Positions 38,101 to 45,486 of a DNA stretch of 64,000 nt are shown here, in pieces. The DNA is from Pholis gunnellus (taxonomy: Eukaryota > Chordata > Actinopteri > Perciformes > Pholidae). Numbering within the stretch: the stretch's first letter is position 1; every line of letters starts with the position of its first letter. A program made the position numbers and the translations under genes. The notes under the pieces are model-generated. The model saw only the letters and a program-made list of their open reading frames with translations, searched no databases and was not told where the DNA came from. The stretch covers positions 20,744,621-20,808,620 of the forward strand of contig OU342819.1 of the NCBI GenBank assembly GCA_910591455.2, in the 5' to 3' direction.

Positions 38101-41100
38101 CCAGTTATCCTGAGTTATGAGTGAAAGTGTCTGCTAACATGAGAAGCTGTTGGTCAATGGGAGTCGACGTTATTTAAAGCTATTAACCCCTCATGTGTTT
38201 CAACAGCTCAGAAGGTGAGTTCCTGGCAAAGACCCACATCAGCTGATTATTGTGCATTCCTGCTTTATGGGAAAAATGTCCTTTCGTGGGGTTTTATTGG
38301 CCTGCAGCCATCAGACCTGTAACCTGTAACCGTAACCTGGGAAAAAACTGCAGTTTAGTTGTATAAGAACAGGAGATAGCACATACGTGTGGAATCAACA
38401 TTCCAGCGTATCTGCTGTTCGTCTGTTTCTGGCCGTGAGGCTCTTGTGTCTTTACCGTAACGATGGTGTAGTGATTGGGGAACGTCTTGCTGGGGAACGC
38501 TGGCTGCATGTACGGTGCCGACGTTCCGCACTTCTCTGTGACGTGAAGAACAGAAGACAAAACACACGTTAGCTGCTACGTGAGCGACATGTTGATCTGG
38601 GCGCCCTGTGCTGGAGACCTCTTCCATAACGAGGGCGCGTTGCCCTCCGTGTGGGCTGGATCCATTCATTCTGCTGGACCTGACTGGCTGTGAAGAAGCT
38701 GAGTCATCATCTCGTTCAGCAGCTGACTCTCACATTAGTTTGAGTCGTCGTGATTCAAAGGGCAGCTGGACTTGTTTTGTCTCGAAGAAGTTTTGTTTTG
38801 TCGTTCAAGAGGCTTCATTAGTTCATGATTCAGAGACTTCACTAGAAGTGAGACGTCTTCAAGACCGGATAAAATAAATAATGATGTTAAAATAAATCAA
38901 TCAATGCCAACAGTCATTGGAAAGCCCCGAATCACAACACGGCCGAGTTCATTTCCATTCTGTGCTGAAATGAACTGAAACCAAAAGCTGCTTGAAAAGA
39001 AGCAAATCTAATAAAATGATATATTATTTGGAGATGCTCAGAACCGGCCCAAATACAAGAGATCAGCGTTAGAGGGCTGCGTGCTCCGTACGTCTTCAGC
39101 TTTGTTTAAACTCACGCTCGGCACCGTATCACGAGCCTCCGACGATGGCGTGCGGGTTCTCAGTGTGTACGGAGGCGTTTATACTCATACGCTGCATTAT
39201 TTTCCAAAAGAACCAGAGGAAGTACAAATAAAATCAAATGTGAAGAATCAAAAATACGACGAGCGTAAACGGCAAAAAGCCATAAACCGACCTCAGAGAC
39301 GCCGAGGAGGAATTATAATTATCTGTAAACTCATATCTCATATTAATGGACTACTTTATTGACTTTATACAAGCCCTGTAAAGAAGGAAGTCAAATATGA
39401 AACGCATTATGAAGAAAGAAGGTTGAATATCCTGTTAACAGTTTGATTTGGCTGCAAAATATTGACTCAAATGTAGATGTTGAAGACCTGTTTCTAAAGC
39501 ATCAACTAATGAATCCAAACACATGTAAACATTTATCAGTGAACTATTTGTGACGTTTCAAGTTACATGAATTCTGCTGTGATCCTGTACATTTCCCCCC
39601 TGCGGGACTAATAAAGGATTATCTTATCTTATCTTATCTTATCTTCAGAGATGCTCGACTAAGCGAAGCGACCACTTGCGGAGCCTCGTGCTTCTCCACA
39701 GCAACGATAAACCACGTCTCTCTCTGCCGTCAGGACATAAAGCTGTAAAACTCCACTAGGACGCTGCACAGTGCCGATCAGATGATGTATACAACTTCTA
39801 TGAAAAATGGTCCCTGGTCTATGGAAGAGGTGAAGAGAGTAGTGGGGTTGACACTCACTGAGTTTGTCCAGAACAGGGATGAGAGCGCTCCATGTCTGCA
39901 GGTACTCAGCCCTCAGTCCATCCAGAGAGACGAGGAGCAGAGGCTGCTGCTTAAAGCTGAGAGGCGGAAGAGGAAGATCAACCAGAGGAGATTAGATAAG
40001 GCTTTCATATACAGTGATGATTTACAGAGCTCAGTTCATAAACCTTAAAGGGTTAATCAGTAGCACAAGAGTTTAGGTAACTGATGTAAATGTCTTTACA
40101 TAAGGCAAGAAAACAGCTCAATGTGCACATTTTGAGTAAAATAGCCCAAAATATCAACATTGACCAGTGCATGAAGGACTACGTCGTTGCCTTCAGGGTC
40201 TTGGTTTAAGTGTTTTCTTACCCTGCTGGACATGTGGGGGTCGACAGATCCTCACACTCATCCTCCGCCCACTCTCTCTCTCCTACAGGTGGCAAAAATA
40301 CAGACTGCATTAACAGTAGTGACAGCACATTAAAGTAAAGTAACACCTGTTGGCTCACTGACAGTCAAACCTTTCTAAACACCTCATGTCTCTTCCATTA
40401 TATCGTTCTTATTGAAATCATCCAGGAGGGCTCAAACAGGATGTCTTTATCCCCAGCATGAACTAAACATCAGAGGATGTGTGGCTCTGCCAGCATCACG
40501 TTTCCTGTGTTCAACCTATTTAAGAGCATTGAATCAGAGCTATAAATCAGGCTGCAAATGCACTAATGGAACACTCTTGATGAGCGCCAACTTGCTTGAG
40601 AGATACTTGTCACGTATAAACTGTGGCCGATCATCGCAAGAGGCTCTTAGATGCTGAAAGGACTCTGAACAAACAAAGCCTTAAAGGCCTGGATCAGTGT
40701 TCCAACAGAACCAAATGCCCATAAAAGTCTCTCTTAACGGACATTTTTGAATCAGATCTATTTCCAACTAAATGAACAGTCCCAAGCATTTAACAGTCCC
40801 CCTCGATAAGACGACACGTTACAACCTGCATACACACAACTTCAGTTATTTACAGTGTCCCGTGTGAACCAAGTACTTTTATTGCTAAAACATAACCAAA
40901 TTTAACCAAATAACTGATTTTGAGACGGGGTTGCATACTCTCTCTCTTTGTTCCTACTCTCACCGTGGCAGACATGTTTGTAGTTTGTGCAGCAGTCTCC
41001 TGCAGACAGGCAGTCGTCTGAGCAGTGGCATCTGCTCTGCGTCAGCCTCTTCTCTCCACAGCGCAGCTTGGTGCACTCCCACTGCTGGGCTGAAGGCAAA

Positions 41101-44100
41101 CACACCGTCAGACGCAAAGTGAAAAGACGGACGTGGAATCTGTTGTTCTGGTGTTCATCGTGACAGAAATGAAAGTTTTAAGGTCAAAGACGACGTCTCA
41201 CTGGGGACGGTGCAGACGTCGTGGTAGTCGTAACAGCAGCTGCTGGCGTTGCAGTTCTTGTCACATCTGCAGCCGGGGATCTCTCCGTCATACGGCTCGT
41301 AGCATCGATCCCTGCAGGACGTGTGGGGGACAACTGGGACAGGAAGACAGGACGACAGGAAGACAGTAAGACAGGACGCCTTTTATTACATTTGATCTGT
41401 TTCTGGCAGCTCATCCACGTGTGAGCTGCAGACGCAAACATAACAAAAGTACTCAAAACCGTAGGGGTGATCTGCTCAGAGGAGCTTTCAGAGTGTAGAA
41501 TGTTGTTTTCAATTGTTGTCATAATCATGACGTGACGATATAACGTTGCAATACTCGCATCCTTAAATATAGGGTTCAATCCAGCAGCTGGTTGAGGAAT
41601 AACACGTACTTAAAGGTTCTTTCATCCTCGTCTGGATTCACCTTTTACGAGCTGCTGTCACACCTGGTTGGTAAACTCAAATGTTCAACTATTCTGGAGG
41701 CAAAAGCTTCCAGTTATCAGCTTCATTTACACTGTGAAGATCGGGAGGTAATGTAACTATGACATTAACCAGAGACGTGATTATTCTCTACAATCAGACC
41801 TCACGTGTCAAGTCTTACAGTTTGAACACTTGAGACACAATAACAACAACCTGTAACTCTGAACACAAATGTCCTGCTGTACACTCAGACTGCAGTCTTA
41901 AACCACACTTGAACCACGACACACAGCCTTCAGCAATAAAACCTACTGTTTACATGGAAAGTCCTGCCATTTAAAATGCCAAACAAACAATTCCTCCACT
42001 CTGACTCCTCAAATGAGCAAACACATGTTGCACAACTGTTCAATCTGCAATCAGAGCGCCTCTGTTTTGGAACAAATGTATGCCAACATAGGAGAGAGAG
42101 GCAGGGGGAGGAGGAGGAGGAGGAGGAGGAGGAGGAGGAGGAGGAGGAGGAGGAGGAGGAAGAGCAAGACCAAGGTCATAATATGTGATGAGATTCAGGA
42201 GAATTACAATCAAAACATTGAGCAGAACATTGTCTGTGATGTACATTCTTCTATCGTTTGTTCTGTATGTGAAACACACACATCCGGCTTTGTGTTTGTT
42301 GTGTTTGTTGTGTTTGTTGGTTTGTTTACAGTATTTTGGGGAATTAAAATAATTTGTTTCGATTACAGTATTTATTTCGTTTCTATATTTAAGTATAAAA
42401 CATATACAAAAACGTTTTACTGGGTACGTACAGTAGTCTGTTGTGTAATACTGAACATACGGTCAAGTCGATATGTTATGAGAATGAAGTTATATTATAA
42501 GAAAATGTGCATGAAGGTGTAATAAAGTAAGACGTGGAGTGGAGCCGGAGGAACGTCCCGTTCTGTCTCAGGAGGTTCTTCTCGGTTGTGGGATTTCCCG
42601 TCACACAGCTGTTGTGTTGTGTTTGGCTCACATGTCCGGACGAGACGCGTCTGCTCTTGTGTTTGTGTTTCTTTCATTATGACTGACGGGAAAACAAATG
42701 ATCTCACACCAGCTCAACAGAGACATCAGGCGGGTCTCGAGGCATTAATATGAATAAAAGCGTTTCCCTGAAAGAACTTTGTTCATTGACGTCTTTCTCA
42801 AGATCACAGATTTATTGTGTTGATTTAATAAGTTACACATATTAAAATAACTTTGTTCTCATCATATTACTACTTGTTGTGTTACCCTGCTAATATTATG
42901 ATATATAAATTAGGTATATATCATTAATTGATATATAAATAAAGATTCTCAAATGAATTGTTTCTCGAGATATTTGATTCTATAATAATATGACTTTATT
43001 GAAATAACAGCTTTACTGTGGTAATGTTATTAGATATAGCAAATGTTTTAAAATAATAATTATGTTTTATGTAAATATGAGTTTGTGAAAACATCTTAGA
43101 CTTCATCTGAAAATGTTGAATTTTCTTCTGAAAAAATCTAAAAAAATTGAAATTTAAAGTCGTGTTTTTCTAAAAGCTGATGACTGTGAACATCTGTTTG
43201 TTTGTGTCTGTAGCTGTTAGTGGTGGATTCCGGGTTTTGCCGTCTTTGTGTTCTTCTCGTGATGGATTAACAGTTTGACGTCACATGAGGAGTCGTCACA
43301 GGAGACTCGCTCATCGGTCACATGACGAGTCACACGACCGTCACGTGAGATTGTCACGCAACATCCAGCCGGGAATCACCTGCTGAGCTGAAACTGGATT
43401 TTTCTAGACGGACCGCAGACCTGAGGAAGCGTCGAGGTAAACATGACTCAGGATGACGAAGAGGATCCTGTGACCTTTGACCTACTACTACAAGACGATA
43501 CATTTAAAGAAGTCAAACGTGGGTTTCGCAAAACTTGAAGGACAACCGAGATGAAGCAGGTTGTAAAATAAAACCCGCACAGGACGGTGGAATAAATCTT
43601 TTTTGTATCTATATCATCCACAGACGAGAACTGTCGTACAGTACGAGTGCAGCGAGTGGAAAACCTCAGTCAGATATGACTCAGCACATTGATATATATG
43701 TGTGTGGGTATCATTAGCCAAGAAGAGGTTTAATATGACAAAAGGTAAAAACAACAAAACCATCAATGCTGAGCCAAGTAAAGCTCATCGTATGTGAGTC
43801 ATCAACACTGATGGAGAGAGATGCTGAGCATTTTTCCACTCCATGACGCTGCGCTTTGTAAACAGCATGGATGATTTATTGCTATTAGTCACTCCCCTCT
43901 CGACTATGACAAGCCAGAACACATGACAACAAAACAAATATGTGTCCCATGACTCAGCATCTCTGAGGAATGTTGTTCATCAGCAGATTTATTTTAAGAA
44001 AAGCTGCTCAAGTTACTCAACAGAAAGTAGGCCAAATGTGACGCAGTTAGAAGCGAGTTGTTTTTCCTGCGATAGGATCGAGTTTCACAACAGAAAGGAA

Positions 44101-45272
44101 ATATGGCTCGTCAGTGACATTTAGCGGCAGCTTTAGAAAACTACAATAACTGTCTCAGTTGTTTTTTTAGCAAACGCTTAAGATCAACGCTTTCTGACTC
44201 CCAATGCGTCGAGTACGGCAGCTCGCTCAGCGCCCGTTGGCGTCTGGTAGCGACACACAAGGCGACCTTTAGCGTCTGTATGAGACGCACCGAGCTTTCA
44301 ACTAACTCTCTCAATTTAAACCCATCCACGTCATTATGGGATGGTCAGGAACTGACGATGTTTAAATAGCGAGAAAGTCCTCGTAGAGAGAGCGCGAGGC
44401 GAGGATCGATGTGCCGTTTGTATCCCGTTTAATATCCAAAAGTAAACGTTGAGTTATTTTACAGTAGTTTTGTTTCGTAACATCCGGACTTTACCAATGC
44501 CCGTAACAGAAGTACTTATTTTAACCCAAACCACATCTTTTCCTGGCTCCTAACCAACTACTTTGACTGCCTAAGTAAACCTAAAAACTAAGTAAACCTA
44601 CGTTGAAAGTTTACTTTGAAAATGCAAATATCGTAACTAGCAGACTGCACGTTTCCTGTGAACACAGAAGTTTATTTTGAAAAGTCACCGTGTAACGAGC
44701 CATGAAAAACGTATGACCAGTTTTACTTTGCCTCTGATTGGCTCGTACTTGTTGCCCTTGTTAGTTGGATTGAATTGGATTAAGCCAATCAGAAGCAGAG
44801 CAGAGCGGTTCATTGTCCGTAGTGGGATCCATGATGCAGCGTCTCTGACTCGTCTAAAACTGACGCTGGAGGGAAACTTTGAGCAACACAGTTTGAAGCT
44901 TCGGGCCAATGACCAAACGACCGTATTTAACGAGTTGGGAGTAAGAACGTGTTCATTGAGATTCAACTGATGGTCATTCAGGGAAGTTAAGGTCACGCAG
45001 GTGTGAAGCTCCATCATAACGTTCTACAGTGAGCTGTATATCCTCTACTGTTATTAAGCTCAGAGAAGTGTGGAGCTCTCCAACAGACGACACAAAGAAA
45101 CCTCAACAAGGTCTGATGTAACAGCGAGCGAGTGGCCTCAATCAACAACAGACGACATGTGGTGAGGAAAACACGCGTCATACCATTTTACAAGGCGCGC
45201 ATGGTGCAGCAAGAACCGAATGTGAATTCTTTGGACGATGCTTGTGAAAGTGTGTGAGTGCAGAGACATTTA

Positions 45273-45334
<62 letters not shown>

Positions 45335-45435
45335 TGACAGCACCTTTGTTTCGACATTTCTGCAAGTCCAGTCCAAGACCAAGTCCAAGTCCGAGGATTA
45401 GGGTCACAATCGATACGGCCAAGACACCCACCTGT

Positions 45436-45486
<51 letters not shown>

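Noticed and set aside
42013..42522. 169-codon open frame with poly-Arg stretch
   Set aside because: Generated by the (GGA)n microsatellite in ENPP intron 2, followed by AT-rich sequence.
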